Below, in pieces: positions 6,960 to 15,188 of a stretch of DNA of 20,387 bases (positions are counted from its first letter, which is position 1; each line of letters starts with the position of its first letter). Both the position numbers and the translations under genes were made by a program. This DNA comes from Candidatus Dormiibacterota bacterium (GTDB lineage: Bacteria; Chloroflexota; Dormibacteria; UBA8260; Bog-877): the NCBI GenBank assembly GCA_003164475.1, contig PLTL01000021.1, positions 1-20,387 of the forward strand, read 5' to 3'. The notes under the pieces were generated by a model, which worked only from the letters and a program-made list of their open reading frames with translations, made no database searches and had not been told where the DNA came from.

Positions 6960-7858
6960 TGCTCACGCCACCAGAGGATGGTTTTCGTGAGACCGGCACG
7001 CAAGTCGACGGTAGGCGCCCAACCGGTATCGCGTGTGAGACGTTGGTGGGACCCGAGCCACCCCGGATGCCGCGCGGGGGCACCGAAATCGAGAGCGGCG
7101 CGAGGCGCAATCGTGTCTCGAATGGTCTCGGCTATCTCGCGCACGGTGCATGCGGCACCCGAAGCGAGGACGTACTGTCCGTGACACCCGTCGGTCGCTG
7201 CGGCGGCACGGAGCGCTCCGGCCACGTCGGTGCAGTACAGGGTGTCGCAGTACTGGTCCCCGGCAGTGAGGTGAGGGATCCGACCGGCGAGCAGCGCGCC
7301 GATGACATAGGGGATCATGTAGCTCGGTTCATCGCTCGGTCCGTAGGACGAGAAGAGCCGAAGCCACACGCCACGCGTGCCCCTCGCGCGTGCGAGGGGT
7401 TCGACCAGCAGACCGACCGCCAGCTTCCCGACGCCGTATGGCGTGGTCGGGCGGAGGGGAGTCTCCTCGTCGATGACCCCGCCAGCAGGGCCGTACTCAG
7501 CTTGTGAGCCGAGCCCGACGAAGGCGCTGCATCCGAGATCCGCGGCGAGGTCGAGCAACTCCAGGGTGCGTTGGACATTGCCGCGGAGGCGGCCGACCTC
7601 GTCGCGATCTGCGCCGTGAACCCCTTCCCAGGCCAGATGGAAGACGGTATCCGGCGCGAATGCCGCGATCTGGGCGCGGGCCGTCTTGAGTTGCTCCAGG
7701 TGCGCCTCGACGACGGTGAGACGGTCGACGACGTCTGCCAGGCGTCCTCGGTTACTTGCGGGGCGGACGAGCACCGCTGCCTCGTCCCCCTGCGCGAGGA
7801 GCAGGTGGACGAGATGGCTCCCGAGGAAGCCGGTGGCGCCGGTTACGAGCGCACGCAT
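6953..7858 (-). CDS. SDR-family NAD(P)-dependent sugar epimerase/dehydratase/reductase
   Basis: A 301-residue extended SDR. The Rossmann signature T-G-A-T-G-F-L-G is at residues ~7-14. The catalytic set is G-L-G-S-Q-A-E-Y-G (Ser ~119) and Y-G-V-G-K (Tyr/Lys ~143/147). R-L-F-S-S-Y-G-P is typical of nucleotide-sugar-binding family members. Length is normal for UDP-glucose epimerase- or RmlD/GDP-fucose synthase-like proteins. A longer frame starts at 7930, but the ATG at 7858 directly precedes the Rossmann strand and is preferred. First gene of the minus-strand unit with both transketolase subunits; it faces away from the rfbF/rfbG operon across a shared gap. The exact reaction is not readable. 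Reducing the keto group left after a transketolase-type C-C addition to a CDP-sugar would fit, as would a 4-keto reductase or epimerase step (inference). Confidence 0.88.
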   Translation of the reverse strand: MRALVTGATGFLGSHLVHLLLAQGDEAAVLVRPASNRGRLADVVDRLTVVEAHLEQLKTARAQIAAFAPDTVFHLAWEGVHGADRDEVGRLRGNVQRTLELLDLAADLGCSAFVGLGSQAEYGPAGGVIDEETPLRPTTPYGVGKLAVGLLVEPLARARGTRGVWLRLFSSYGPSDEPSYMIPYVIGALLAGRIPHLTAGDQYCDTLYCTDVAGALRAAAATDGCHGQYVLASGAACTVREIAETIRDTIAPRAALDFGAPARHPGWLGSHQRLTRDTGWAPTVDLRAGLTKTILWWREHC

Positions 7859-8291
7859 AGGCGGTGATTCTATTGCTGTTGCCAACGCGGTGGATTCCGG
7901 GCCCTCAGCCTGCACCCGCGATCCCCTCACCTCTGCTCCCCATCACTTCTGGCCCCCTGATGTGACGTTCGTAGCATCGCCAAGGATCCCACCTAACGCC
8001 CCTATCGCCCCATCCGCTCGCCCGCGGCGACCTCAGCGCCCGGCTCGGCGAATGCAGGCCGCCGCCTCCGGGTGGCACCCAGGGCGCTCGCCACCTGCGC
8101 CTGACGGAACAGTCTGCGCACGCTGCCAGGGGGGTTGTTGCTGAGCGAACACGGACCATGCCAGAATCGCGTGGTTATGCCGACGCTGCAGTGGGCGCTG
8201 TGAATCAGTTTGACCGACACTGGAGAGGGTTCCCATCGGGGGGGTGGACACTCCGGGAGGCTGGTGGCAGAGCCGTGCCGTGGCCGGGGTG
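7859..8291. other. Divergent intergenic region between the two sugar operons
   Basis: This gap of about 430 bases separates the minus-strand SDR/transketolase unit from the plus-strand GT2/rfbF/rfbG unit and must hold promoters for both. The short frames crossing it translate to Arg/Pro/Ala-rich sequence with no domain. A TTGACC resembling a -35 box lies at 8210-8215 on the plus strand but has no matching -10 at normal spacing. If the GT2 start is the GTG at 8244, the gap is 385 bases. Confidence 0.5.
7867..7872 (-). promoter_or_regulatory. Possible -10 box for the SDR/transketolase operon
   Basis: On the minus strand TAGAAT (five of six matches to TATAAT) ends eight bases before the ATG of the SDR gene. 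This spacing would start the transcript at or within two bases of the ATG, a leaderless mRNA, which agrees with the lack of a Shine-Dalgarno sequence there. No good -35 box is seen 17 bases upstream, so support is limited. Confidence 0.3.
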
Positions 8292-9317
8292 ATGGAGCGC
8301 ACCACCACGACGCGCAAGAAGATCTCGGCGGTGATCGCCTGCTACAACGAGCTGGGAAGCATCCCCGAGATGCATGCGCGGTTGACGGCCGCCCTCTCCG
8401 CTTTGCCCTATGACTACGAGCTGATATTCGTTGAGAACGGCAGCCAGGACGATTCCCGTGCGGTGCTATCGCAACTCGCCGAGCGCGATTCTCATGTGGT
8501 TGTGGTGGTCCTCTCCCGCAATTTCGGCTCACAGGCCGCGTTCTCGAGTGGGCTCGAGCACGCAACCGGGGACTGCGCGGTGCTACTCGACGGCGATCTC
8601 CAGGATCCGCCGGAGGTGATCCCCGAGCTGGTTGCGAAATGGGCGGAAGGCTATGCCGTGGTATACGGGGAGCGCGTCAAGCGCAAGGCTTCGTGGCCAC
8701 TTCGCATCGCCTACAAAGCCTTCTATCGGATCTTCAGCCGGCTGAGCTACCTCACCATCCCGGTCGACGCCGGGGACTTCGGGCTGATCGACCGGCGGGT
8801 GATCGAGGTCATCAACTCCATGCCGGAGGTTGACCGCTTTCTCCGTGGCCTGCGCGCGTGGGCAGGCTTCCGCCAATGCGGCGTCGCGTACCACCGCGCA
8901 GAGCGACACGCCGGCAAGTCGACCAACAGCATCGTCGGCCTGTTCAGCTGGGCGGTTAGGGGACTCGTATCCTTCTCGTTTGCCCCGCTCCAGCTGATCT
9001 CATTGGTGGCCGTCTGCGTTATCGCGCTGACCGGCGTGGGCATGGTGATCTACATGGTCTTGGCCTTTGTAACGCCCCCAGCCCCCCGCGGGTTCGAAAC
9101 AGTGCTCATCTCCGTGCTCTTTCTGGGGGCGGTGCAGCTCCTCTGTCTCAGCATCATCGGCGCCTACCTCGGTCAGATCTTCCAAGAGGTGAAGCGGCGG
9201 CCGAAGTACGTCGTCGACTGTGTGATACACCACGCCACCGCGGGTGCGGGGGCTGATGAGCGAGACGACGCCGAATTGAGCGAGGCCACCCCTCGGGTGG
9301 CCACTCCGGGGCGATGA
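8292..9317 (+). CDS. Membrane-anchored GT2, DPM1/GtrB-like polyprenyl-phosphate glycosyltransferase
   Basis: 341 residues from the ATG at 8292; an upstream GTG at 8244 would add 16, and neither has a clear ribosome site. The GT-A domain (~10-210) has V-I-A-C-Y-N-E, V-E-N-G-S-Q-D-D-S (~47-55), the S-R-N-F-G-S-Q motif of DPM1/GtrB enzymes (~75-81) and the metal motif L-D-G-D-L-Q-D-P-P (~99-107). Two hydrophobic helices (~230-258 and ~269-296) follow, then the basic tail E-V-K-R-R-P-K-Y. This is the architecture of enzymes that load a sugar from a nucleotide donor onto undecaprenyl or decaprenyl phosphate (GtrB, ArnC, PpgS). It is the first gene of the operon and overlaps rfbF by four bases (ATGA), so its donor may be the CDP-sugar made here (inference). 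Polyprenyl-phosphate glucose synthesis is an alternative. Confidence 0.9.
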   Translation: MERTTTTRKKISAVIACYNELGSIPEMHARLTAALSALPYDYELIFVENGSQDDSRAVLSQLAERDSHVVVVVLSRNFGSQAAFSSGLEHATGDCAVLLDGDLQDPPEVIPELVAKWAEGYAVVYGERVKRKASWPLRIAYKAFYRIFSRLSYLTIPVDAGDFGLIDRRVIEVINSMPEVDRFLRGLRAWAGFRQCGVAYHRAERHAGKSTNSIVGLFSWAVRGLVSFSFAPLQLISLVAVCVIALTGVGMVIYMVLAFVTPPAPRGFETVLISVLFLGAVQLLCLSIIGAYLGQIFQEVKRRPKYVVDCVIHHATAGAGADERDDAELSEATPRVATPGR

Positions 9318-10096
9318 TGCAGGTCGTCATCCTCTGCGGCGGACTGGGCACGCGCATGCGCGAGGAGACGGAGTTCCGACCAAAGCCGTTGGTCAACATC
9401 GGAAACCACCCGATCCTGTGGCACATCATGCAGATTTACGCTCATCACGGCTATCGCGATTTCGTGTTCTGTCTCGGCTACAAGGGCACGATGATCAAGG
9501 AGTATTTCCTCAACTACGAGGCGTTCACGCACGACCTGACCGTACACCTCGGTAGCGGGCAGCATGTTGAGCTCCTTCCGGACGCCGAGCCAGATGGTGA
9601 CTTCAGGGTAACCCTCGCTAATACTGGCGAGGAGACCATGACGGGTGGCCGCATCAAGCGGATCCGCCGGCACATCGACGGCGATACCTTCATGGTCACC
9701 TACGGCGACGCTGTGGCCGACATCGATATCGACAAGGTGGTGGCGTTTCACCGCTCACATGGCAAGCTTGCCACGTTGTCATGCGTGCGCCCGACGTCCC
9801 GGTTCGGGGTGCTCGCCTTGGGCGCTGGGGACCGGGTGCAGGCCATCAACGAGAAACCTCAGTTGGACGGATGGGTCAACGCGGGGTTCTTCGTGTTCAA
9901 TGTCGGCGTTTTCGACTACCTCACGGGCGACGACTGCATCCTCGAGAGTGGACCTCTGGACAATCTTGCGCACGACGACGAGCTGCGAGCGTACCGCCAC
10001 GACGGTGTCTGGTACCCGATGGACACATATCGTGAGGTGCTGATGCTCAACGAGATGTGGAGGGCCGGTGAGGCCGGGTGGAAGGTGTGGAAGTGA
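9314..10096 (+). CDS. rfbF: Glucose-1-phosphate cytidylyltransferase
   Basis: A 260-residue enzyme, close to the usual 257, that makes CDP-glucose from CTP and glucose 1-phosphate in the cytoplasm. The N-terminal signature G-G-L-G-T-R-M-x-E-E-T-x-F-x-P-K-P is complete (~9-25), with Lys24 the expected phosphate-binding residue. The metal Asp residues lie in Y-G-D-A-V-A-D (Asp132) and W-Y-P-M-D-T-Y-R-E (Asp237). The Glu-Thr after the Arg separates RfbF from the dTDP- and UDP-glucose pyrophosphorylases. Its ATG overlaps the GT2 stop by four bases, and its TGA overlaps the GTG of rfbG, so the three are coupled. A second ATG three bases later is an equally possible start. CDP-glucose is normally used only for 4,6-dehydration and deoxy- or branched-sugar synthesis, which sets the theme of the locus. 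Confidence 0.95.
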   Translation: MMQVVILCGGLGTRMREETEFRPKPLVNIGNHPILWHIMQIYAHHGYRDFVFCLGYKGTMIKEYFLNYEAFTHDLTVHLGSGQHVELLPDAEPDGDFRVTLANTGEETMTGGRIKRIRRHIDGDTFMVTYGDAVADIDIDKVVAFHRSHGKLATLSCVRPTSRFGVLALGAGDRVQAINEKPQLDGWVNAGFFVFNVGVFDYLTGDDCILESGPLDNLAHDDELRAYRHDGVWYPMDTYREVLMLNEMWRAGEAGWKVWK

Positions 10097-11106
10097 GTGA
10101 CTTCTGGCTCGACCGGCCCGTTCTCGTTACCGGAGCAAGCGGTCTTGTGGGTGGCTGGCTGGTGGCGGCTTTGCGCGCAAGGGGGGCGGCCGTCGTGTGC
10201 CTGATCCGCGACGAGGCTCCGGACTCCGTGCTCTGGCGCTCCCATGACGTCGAGAGGGTGATGGTCGCGCATGGCGACGTACGTGACCAGGCGATCATGG
10301 AGCGCGTCCTTGGGGAGTACGAGGTCGACACCGTCTTCCATCTGGCGGCGCAGACCATCGTGGGCGTCGCCAATCGAAATCCGGTTGCCACACTGGACGC
10401 CAACGTGCGCGGAACGTGGGTCGTCTTGGAGGCGTGCCGCCGGTCCCCCCTGGTTCGCCAGATTGTCATCGCGTCGTCTGATAAGGCGTATGGGACGGCT
10501 GAGGCTAGGACGGTGGAGGATGCGCGACTGGACGGCCGCCACCCGTACGATGTGAGCAAATCGTGCGCGGATCTGATCAGCAGGGTGTATGCGGAGACGT
10601 ATGGGCTGCCTGTGGTGATAACCCGCTGTGGCAACCTGTACGGGGGAGGTGACCTCAATTGGAACCGCCTGGTCCCGGGCACGATCAGAGCCGTGCTGCG
10701 CGGGCGGAGACCGGTGATCCGGTCGGACGGATCGCCGCTGCGGGACTACTTCTACGTCGAGGACGGAGCCGCTGCATACCTGCGCGCGGCGGAGATGCTC
10801 GGCGAGCGGCGGGAGATCTCCGGGCAGGCGTTCAACTTCTCGAACGAGGAGCCGATGAATGTCGTGGAGATGACCCGGAGGATCCTGACCGTGATGGGAA
10901 GCGATCTGGAACCGGATGTGCGAGCCACAGCCCGTCACGAGATCGCCGAGCAGAGCCTGAGTGCGGAGAAAGCCCGGCAGGAGCTGGGATGGCAGGCCGA
11001 GTGGGATGTGGATTCTGGGCTGCGCCGCACTGTGGAGTGGTATCGGGAGTACCTCGCCGAGGTGACGCCGTTGACGACGAGTCCCGCGGTCGGGGGTATG
11101 TCGTGA
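10093..11106 (+). CDS. rfbG: CDP-glucose 4,6-dehydratase (RfbG-like SDR)
   Basis: A 337-residue extended SDR expected to convert CDP-glucose to CDP-4-keto-6-deoxy-glucose. The Rossmann motif T-G-A-S-G-L-V-G is at ~13-20 and H-L-A-A-Q at ~83-87. The active-site set is S-S-D-K (Ser129, Asp130, Lys131) plus Y-D-V-S-K (Tyr152, Lys156). The Asp-Lys pair, in place of the Asp-Glu of dTDP-glucose dehydratase, is characteristic of CDP-glucose dehydratases. R-D-Y-F-Y-V-E-D follows further on. It is about 20 residues shorter than enterobacterial RfbG (~357), and the Rossmann loop differs from the usual T-G-H-T-G-F-K-G. The start is the GTG at 10093, overlapping the rfbF stop (GTGA); the frame is open five codons further up. 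The pairing with rfbF supports the substrate. A related CDP-sugar epimerase or a GDP-mannose dehydratase cannot be fully excluded. Confidence 0.88.
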   Translation: MSDFWLDRPVLVTGASGLVGGWLVAALRARGAAVVCLIRDEAPDSVLWRSHDVERVMVAHGDVRDQAIMERVLGEYEVDTVFHLAAQTIVGVANRNPVATLDANVRGTWVVLEACRRSPLVRQIVIASSDKAYGTAEARTVEDARLDGRHPYDVSKSCADLISRVYAETYGLPVVITRCGNLYGGGDLNWNRLVPGTIRAVLRGRRPVIRSDGSPLRDYFYVEDGAAAYLRAAEMLGERREISGQAFNFSNEEPMNVVEMTRRILTVMGSDLEPDVRATARHEIAEQSLSAEKARQELGWQAEWDVDSGLRRTVEWYREYLAEVTPLTTSPAVGGMS

Positions 11107-11110
11107 GCCG

Positions 11111-11920
11111 TTGCCCGAGGCGAGGAGCCGACCCTGTCTGGCCGCTGGGCTGGCACTTAGGGTCCGACCGGGGCAGGGTGCGGGTCAGCCGCTGCGGCCA
11201 GCCGTGACACGCCGCAACCTCGCGCTGCGCGAGACGGAGGGATGGCGACCCCCGGCGCTCCGGAATCCGGGGCGGCTGCGCCGCTTCAGCGACCTGCAAC
11301 TCGCCTCCATCTGGAACGACCTCCGACCGCTGCTGGCGAAGGAGACTGGCGTCGTTCTCGACGTGGGATGTGGCGAGCAGCCGTACCGGTCCCTGCTTCC
11401 CCCGGGCAGCAGCTATCAGGGTCTGGACATTGCGGAGTCCGGCGAGCGGTTCGGCTATGCACGAAGTGACACGCTCTACGTCAGCGGGTATCCCTGGCCG
11501 GTGGCGGATGGCTCGGTGGACCTCGTCCTGTGCACCGAGGTGCTCGAACATGTCCTCGACCCCGGAAAGCTGTTGAGCGAGGTCCAGCGCTGTCTCCGAC
11601 CGGGAGGCCGTCTGCTCTTGACGGTGCCCTTCGCGGCGCGCTGGCACTTCGTGCCGTATGACTACTGGCGCTTCACACCCTCGAGCATGGCGCACCTCCT
11701 GCGGGAAGCCGGGTTTCTGGACGTGCGGATCTATGGGCGAGGCAATCCTCTGACGGTGGCCTCTCAGAAGGTGCTGGCGCTTATCGCGCCACTCCGGGTG
11801 ATGCGGGTTGTCCTCTCGCCGGTCGCCGCCGGTGCGGCTCTCGTGGGCCAGTTGAGCCTCAAGCGAGATTGGGGGGAGGATTGCCTGGGCTACACGGTTC
11901 AAGCCCGGAAGCCTTCATGA
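11111..11920 (+). CDS. Class I SAM-dependent methyltransferase (N-terminus uncertain)
   Basis: The domain begins about residue 35 of this frame. Motif I is V-L-D-V-G-C-G (~82-88), followed by G-L-D-I, a C-T-E-V-L-E-H-V-L-D-P stretch, R-P-G-G-R-L-L-L-T-V-P-F and Y-D-Y-W-R-F-T, all typical of the Methyltransf_11 group. It is 269 residues from the TTG at 11111 or 238 from the GTG at 11204. In the first ~95 bases a different frame has better third-position GC and starts with a GTG overlapping the rfbG stop (11103), running to a stop at 11205-11207. A frameshift may therefore have cut off the original N-terminus. It follows rfbG within the operon, so methylating the CDP-sugar or the finished glycan is plausible, but the acceptor atom cannot be read. 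The hydrophobic stretch near residues 225-250 may be a membrane contact. Confidence 0.8.
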   Translation: MPEARSRPCLAAGLALRVRPGQGAGQPLRPAVTRRNLALRETEGWRPPALRNPGRLRRFSDLQLASIWNDLRPLLAKETGVVLDVGCGEQPYRSLLPPGSSYQGLDIAESGERFGYARSDTLYVSGYPWPVADGSVDLVLCTEVLEHVLDPGKLLSEVQRCLRPGGRLLLTVPFAARWHFVPYDYWRFTPSSMAHLLREAGFLDVRIYGRGNPLTVASQKVLALIAPLRVMRVVLSPVAAGAALVGQLSLKRDWGEDCLGYTVQARKPS

Positions 11921-11976
11921 GAGCGTCATCACCGTGACTGCTCAGTGAGCACCAAGAACCGGAGAGATGGCGAGGC

Positions 11977-14162
11977 ATGAGCCCGTCGCCGGATCACGGA
12001 GAATCTCCGGTCGAGCAGCGCGACGCGCAGGGCGCGAGCTGGATCTGGTCCTCGGCCAACACGCTGGGTGATCTCTGGCCTGCGGCGGTTGCCGTCATCC
12101 CAGTCCTGGTGCTCTATCTCTGGCACCCGGTGGCCGGTAAGGACGGCGACCTGCTCCAGTACGTCGCCCAAGGGACGCTGGTGCCGCTGCTGCTGCTGCT
12201 GCTGGTTTGGCTGCTGCTCGAGCGGCGCCACGGGTCGGCGCGCCCCTTCAAGATCCGAGCGGTGCTGGGCGCTGTCACAGCGTGCTCCGCGGTGGCCGTT
12301 GTGATATGGCGGTTCAGCCCGTCGATCCTCATTCTGGCTCTGCTCCAGGTCGTCCTGACCCTGGTGATCCTGCGTCGATCGGTTCTGCCGGGGGCCAGCA
12401 GCTTCCAAACACTGATCACGGTGCTGCTCCTGCTGACCTCGTGGACCGCGGCACTGACCCTCGTGTGGTGGGGCCCGGACCCATCCAGCCCCATCCAGCT
12501 GATCAACGGTTCCGTCCCGGCGGGGATGTCGCTAGTCTCCTGGGTTGGCCCGCTGGTGGTCATCGTGGTGGCGGTATTCCTCGCAATCAAGAAGGTCCTC
12601 GCGGAACAGTCTGCTCACGGCTGGCCGCCCTGGTTGCCGGCTCTGCTTGCCGCCGGGATCCTCGCGTACGCCAGCCTGCAAACGTTCGGGCTGGCGGATC
12701 CCGGCATAACGACGGGCTGGGCATTCTACGTTGGACCCGCTGAGCTTGTTCGGCACGGAGGCTGGCTGCTCTAGGACGTCCCCTCACAGTACGGATTCCT
12801 CAGCGTGCTGGCGATTGCGTGGTTCCCGCTCAAGTCAGCATGGGAGTCAATGTTCGTCCTCAACGCGACCGCCACCCTTGGCCTGGCCCTCATCGTGTAC
12901 TGGACGTTGCGGACCCCGCGGGGCGGAATCCTCGACTGGGCTGCTTCGGTGCTCATAACCCTCGCGGCCGTCTTCCTTCGCGCCGGACTTTTCCCCTCGT
13001 TCGTCGGTCCGTCGGCCTTCCCCAGCGTCGGGGGCTATCGTTTCGTCTTCTGCGTGGCCTTGCTCGCCGTACTTCTGCGCATAGCCCGAGAGGCCGACGG
13101 TCGGGTGCTCGCACGGTGGCTCGTTGCCGGGACAGTCCTGTGGCTCGTTTCATTGCTGTGGGCGGCAGAGGCGGCTGCATACGCGACCGCCACCTGGCTT
13201 CCTGCGTATCTGCTGCTTATCTGGCGCGTTTCCCGGCGGGCACCCAGGTGGCGGACACTGCTCGTCGCGGCACCCTTCCTCGCACTCGCCTGCCTGCTCG
13301 GAGCAGCTGTCGCCGTCTACGAGCTCGGGTTGGGACATCCTCCGGACTTGCATATGTACCTGGAGTACGCGGCGACGTATGCGGGGGGCTTCGGGTCACT
13401 GATCGCAGCCCCCGCAGGCCCGGCTCTTCTGTTGCTTCTGTGTCTTGCCATCTTGGGAACCCTCGCCGTGCGCAGCATTCAGCGGGCTGGTCCGACCACC
13501 CCCGGAGCGCCTACTTCATCGGTGCTTTCTTCGCGGTGTGGGCCACCTCCAGCTACTTCGCCTCGCGCAGTCACCCGAACAACGCGGTCAGCCTCGCGCC
13601 GGTCTACGTCGTGGCTCTGATCGGCGCGCTGCGCCTGACCTCAGGCGAGGGCTTTCAGCGCCTGCGGACTGTTTTGCGGGCCGTCCTCGTGCCCGTGCTG
13701 GCGTGCGTGCTGATTGGGGCGTTTGGGTATCTCCAGGCGATCCCCACCTTCATCCAAAATCCCCCGGCAGCAGTACTCAGCGTGCAGTCCGACTTCTGGA
13801 GCGACGCGCAGCTATCGGCCTTCATGCGCTCCGAAGGCATCGGATCCGGTGCGCCGGTCGCACTGCTCGACAACCCGGCTCTCTCGCAGCTGCCGCCGGG
13901 GGGAGGTGCAGGTCCCACGTATTGGTTGCCCATCGCCCCGTACGGCGAGATTGATCTGTTGGCAGCCGACGATCGACCGGTTTACTTGGAGCGTTTCCTG
14001 GCGCGTGCCCACGAAGGCGGTTGGCTGATCGTGCAGAGCGTTGACGCGGGCGAGTCGCACTGGGTGGTCGAGGAGGTGAGCAAGTGGTGCACGCCGGCCC
14101 GCGTTGTGACAGACGGTGACTGGACGGCGACCTACTCCCGCTACGTCGGGGCGGGAGCGTAG
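11977..14162 (+). pseudogene. Large polytopic membrane protein (GT-C/PMT-like), broken by TAG and frameshift
   Basis: Three pieces together read as one membrane protein of about 728 residues. Piece 1 (11977-12771) starts at an ATG after a G-A-G-G-rich stretch and runs to a TAG at 12772-12774. Reading continues in the same frame without any gap in sense: G-G-W-L-L, stop, D-V-P-S-Q-Y-G-F-L. A D-V/F-x-x-Q-Y-G segment is a familiar conserved spot in polytopic GT-C-like proteins, and TAG is one base from TGG (Trp). Piece 2 stays in this frame to about 13475-13500, then coding switches to another frame (S-A-Y-F-I-G-A-F-F and R-S-H-P-N-N) to the stop at 14160-14162. Many hydrophobic helices lie along the whole length, with a soluble C-terminal region of ~130 residues. 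An intact copy would be a membrane glycosyltransferase or flippase-like protein. Sequencing error could explain either lesion. Confidence 0.75.
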
Positions 14163-14198
14163 CCCGCTGGGCGCACTCGCGAGATCCGCCTGTGAAGC

Positions 14199-14217
14199 CT
14201 CGCTATCCGAGAGCGAG
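14199..14217. terminator. Candidate bidirectional terminator between convergent genes
   Basis: CTCGCT and AGCGAG form a perfect 6-bp stem with a 7-base loop in the 83-base gap between the end of the broken membrane-protein gene (plus strand) and the end of a methyltransferase gene (minus strand). The location suits a shared terminator; there is no T-run. Confidence 0.3.
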
Positions 14218-14245
14218 CGCCAGCACCACCGCGTCGAGGTGAGCC

Positions 14246-15160
14246 TCAGGCCGGACGAAAGCCGAAGGCCGCCATGTTGCCGGCCGGGAGGGGTATCAGC
14301 ACGCGGCCCAGCGGGCGACGGCCCAGCATCGCCGTGAGACGGTCCTTGGCTGGGGGCGGGAGGGGAAACAGCCGCGCCCAGTAGCTGGCCGGGTACCTGT
14401 TGACGATAGGGCGCGCCGTGACATCGACCAGTCCAACTCGGTGAAGCAGCGTGCGTGCAGACGCGGTCGAGAACAGCTGCAGGTGCTCGATGTCGTAGAT
14501 TGGTGAGCGGTCTCGGAGGATCCTCGCGGAGAGGGCTCGACGGTTGTGAGCCACCAGAAGAAGCGCTCCCCCGGGTCGCAGCATCTGGACTGCCTGTCGG
14601 CAGACTGCGACCGGGTCGCTGAGATGTTCGATGGTTTGGAAGCAGGTCACCAGACTCAGGCTGGCTGGCTCGCAGAGCTCGGGCCCGAAAACACCGTGAC
14701 GAATCAGCGCCCGGATCCGCGGGTGAGCGCGCTCGATCGGCGCGGCGGATGGCTCCACACCACTAATGCGCGTGAAGCCTCGCCGGTCGAGCTCCCGAAG
14801 GAAGGACCCGTCACCGGTCCCGATATCGAGCGCCCCGGTGCGGTTCGGAAGCCGCCCCACAATCTTGTCCACCAGACGTCCATAGGTGTGGCTCGCGAGT
14901 CGAGCCTCTTCCTGGCTGTCATAGGCGGCCTCCTCGTACGCCTCGGCGAGAGCCGCGGATGCCGGGGCGGGATCGGCGTACACGAGATCGCAGGAACAGC
15001 AGCGCACCAACTGGTAATGCATGTACTCGGGAAGCTTGCGCGATGCGAAGGCGAAGGCGTCCAGGGCGTCCATCTGGAGCTTGGCCGGCAGGAAGGGGAC
15101 AGGCCGGCCCTTCGGCCCGCAGAGGGGGCATGATCTGGTCTCTAGCGAGAGCGGGTTCAT
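14246..15160 (-). CDS. SAM-dependent methyltransferase with N-terminal zinc ribbon
   Basis: 304 residues from the ATG at 15160. An earlier ATG at 15199 would add 13 residues and overlap the stop of the upstream gene by 11 bases; I prefer 15160 because the domain begins there. Two Cys pairs, C-P-L-C (11/14) and C-S-C with its preceding Cys (54/57), form a likely zinc-binding ribbon. The SAM-binding motif L-D-I-G-T-G-D-G is at 111-118. Q-T-I-E-H-L-S-D-P and L-R-P-G-G-A-L-L-L-V follow. The arrangement is that of the Methyltransf_23 group with an N-terminal Cys-rich region, which includes sugar C-methyltransferases and many uncharacterised enzymes of glycan loci. No C-methyltransferase-specific C-terminal domain is seen. 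It is the last gene of the minus-strand unit, 28 bases after the GT-C-like gene. Confidence 0.87.
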   Translation of the reverse strand: MNPLSLETRSCPLCGPKGRPVPFLPAKLQMDALDAFAFASRKLPEYMHYQLVRCCSCDLVYADPAPASAALAEAYEEAAYDSQEEARLASHTYGRLVDKIVGRLPNRTGALDIGTGDGSFLRELDRRGFTRISGVEPSAAPIERAHPRIRALIRHGVFGPELCEPASLSLVTCFQTIEHLSDPVAVCRQAVQMLRPGGALLLVAHNRRALSARILRDRSPIYDIEHLQLFSTASARTLLHRVGLVDVTARPIVNRYPASYWARLFPLPPPAKDRLTAMLGRRPLGRVLIPLPAGNMAAFGFRPA

Positions 15161-15188
15161 GGGCCGTACGATACAAAATGGGGCGGTG

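Noticed and set aside
6234..7184. Plus-strand frame of 316 codons over the transketolase N-subunit and SDR genes
   Set aside because: Antisense to two well-supported genes; the translation is compositionally biased and matches no family I know.
9916..10938. Minus-strand frame of 340 codons across rfbF and rfbG
   Set aside because: Lies opposite two strongly recognised enzymes and reads as Arg/His/Pro-rich noise.
12772..12774. Pyrrolysine or other recoding at the TAG
   Set aside because: The gene is not of a methylamine methyltransferase type, a downstream frameshift also exists, and a TGG to TAG change explains the codon more simply.
13490..13505. Programmed -1 ribosomal frameshift in the membrane-protein gene
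   Set aside because: The codons here (ACC ACC CCC GGA) do not form an X-XXY-YYZ slippery heptamer, and the gene also has an upstream TAG, so a programmed event is unlikely.
14546..15133. Long plus-strand reading frame (195 codons) inside the zinc-ribbon methyltransferase
   Set aside because: It is fully antisense to a gene with clear Cys and SAM motifs, and its translation has no domain; high G+C makes such antisense frames common.
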